A DNA stretch of 64,000 bases from Phoronis australis (Eukaryota; Phoronida; Phoronidae). Below are positions 62,640 through 64,000 of this stretch, in pieces. The notes under the pieces are model-generated. The model saw only the letters and a list, made by a program, of their open reading frames with translations, did no database searches and was not told where the DNA came from. Within the stretch, counting starts at the first letter, position 1. Each line of letters starts with the position of its first letter. The stretch covers positions 140,624 through 204,623 of the forward strand of contig NMRA01000075.1 of assembly GCA_002633005.1 (NCBI GenBank), read 5' to 3'. The position numbers were made by a program, and so were the translations under genes.

Positions 62640-64000
62640 GTAGGGACATCTATTGCTGAACCAGATGCATGAGATGACAGGAATGCCACTGGGATAATTA
62701 TTCTACTCTGTAATTTTTTGAAAATCAAAAAAGTGTTAACTTTGTTAACCCAATTCGGTAGCCAAAAGCGAGATATACTTTTGTGTGGACAAATAGTTAC
62801 CACCACAAGCAGTTCTGTCACCTATTGTGTTGGAGATTTGATAAAATGTTATTTCTCAGCATTATCAGAAATTCTCTAATCTCATCGGGCTGTCATTATA
62901 CCACTGATGTGCTGTGGGATATTCAAATGATCCTGTGTGTCAGGAATAAAAAAGAGCGAGCGAAAGTCTCTTTTTTGCCACCCTCGCAACACTAAAGTGT
63001 CGGATGTCCATTATTAGATTGAGTGTTATTTGTCATGAGCAAATTTAATTGATAGTAATTTAAAACATAATTTATGACAAGATTTTTTTATTGAATTCAT
63101 GTCAATCATATCTATATTTCATAAGAATGATATATGATACATATTGTTGACAAGGATTCGCATTAATGTTTGATATAATATTATTCATGCAAACTTTATA
63201 GTCAATCGTTATAATTTGTATCGCTGAATAAATCTATCTGGGGGAATAAACATTTACCAGAAGATGAATTCGTGTGCCATCACGCAGCTCGTGACATGGG
63301 AGGCAACTTCTGTCATATCACCCCAAATCATGTGGTCTGGCGTAATTGCAAAAATAATCGAAAAAAAAATTCGTTATTTTTTATAAAACTGCCATGTCTG
63401 GAATGCTGCATGGTAATTAGATAGTTGAGGTGGCTAAAAGTTTGAGGAGATGGCAATGATATCCGTTGGGCACTGAGTATGAACTATAGTCAGACTGCTG
63501 ATCATAATTATCAGCCTGATATAAATTCACTTCAACCAAGATTATGGTGTGTTTGGTAATACACGGCCAGGTAAAATTATCATTTTTTAGATACAAACAA
63601 TTGCCAAATTTGCCCTTACTCCATTTTCTGAAAAATGTATGTTTAATGCTCAATAAAAACATAAAATTGGAAAAACGCTATCACTTGATGCTACTGGTTT
63701 CTTTTTGTGTAAAAATTTGAGAGCAAAAAGTCAATTTTTGCCATCTTGTGAAATGAAGGTAAAAATTTTACCACGTAAAGAAAGGATTGACAGAGATAAT
63801 TACCTTTTTCTGTTTTGCGAAGTGTTGATAGACATTCTTCATGCCAAATAGGGAATCATACTTAAACCAAGTCTTAATTGACCTATCGCCAGGATTTTGA
63901 GCAACTGATTAACTGACCATTTAGAACGAATCATTATTGACACAACTTCGTTTCCAAGCCACCATTTTACCCGACAAACAACACGTTGCCGGGTAAAACT
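62640..64000. other. Wnt intron running off the window
   Basis: No exon with the CKCHG block was found. The last ~130 bases are the inverted copy of the 9425-9580 repeat. Confidence 0.5.
63870..64000 (-). repeat. Dispersed repeat, inverted copy of 9425-9580
   Basis: The minus strand reads gtttgtcgggtaaaatggtg, then gcttggaaacg, then aatcctggcgataggtcaat, in the same order as at 9450-9560. Confidence 0.6.

Noticed and set aside
1-64000. CRISPR arrays, operons, bacterial regulatory sites, intact tRNA or rRNA genes
   Set aside because: None found. Tandem repeats here are microsatellites or exon-derived, and the tRNA-like sequences lack acceptor stems.

Overview
The window is nuclear DNA from an animal, most likely a marine invertebrate. 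Coding sequence is split into short exons with GT-AG introns whose phases match exactly. The three spliced genes are all recognisably metazoan: a ciliary protein, a thrombospondin-repeat (TSP1) membrane protein and a Wnt ligand. The space between them is full of old transposon debris. The Wnt looks most like the WntA group, which vertebrates lack, so I favour an invertebrate such as an echinoderm, hemichordate, cephalochordate or lophotrochozoan. I cannot name the species. The assembly has an 805-base gap (14251-15055) and several single-N joins, three of them flanked by near-identical direct duplications.

Layout. 1-6.0 kb: the 3' part of cfap53 (CCDC11) on the + strand, five exons, stop at 5505-5507 and a poly(A) signal at 5962. 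6.0-9.7 kb: intergenic DNA with a 934-bp terminal-inverted-repeat element holding a tRNA-derived SINE. 9.7-11.1 kb (- strand): one long exon for a very basic, Ser/Arg-rich protein full of RRxS motifs. 11.1-12.2 kb: a divergent promoter region with two perfect TGACGTCA (CRE) sites. 12.2-29.0 kb: a four-exon + strand gene whose exons join without any frame conflict into a 533-residue type I membrane protein. It has a signal peptide, one TSP1 domain, about 22 units of an 11-residue aromatic/glycine repeat, one membrane helix and a charged tail. I do not recognise the repeat or the architecture; this is the main discovery in the window. 29-57 kb: no gene found, only repeats. 57.4-64 kb: the N-terminal half of a Wnt gene (three exons) running off the right edge.

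The base composition changes sharply near 39 kb. The left part keeps many CpG dinucleotides and the right part has lost nearly all of them (hand counts 46 versus 3 in equal 960-base samples). Copies of one repeat family on the two sides differ mostly at CpG to TpG/CpA positions. This fits a boundary between unmethylated and germline-methylated DNA.

The genes do not form a shared pathway. The Ser/Arg gene and the TSP1-repeat gene are head to head and may share regulation. The membrane protein and the Wnt are both cell-surface or secreted signalling-type products, but nothing in the sequence links their functions.
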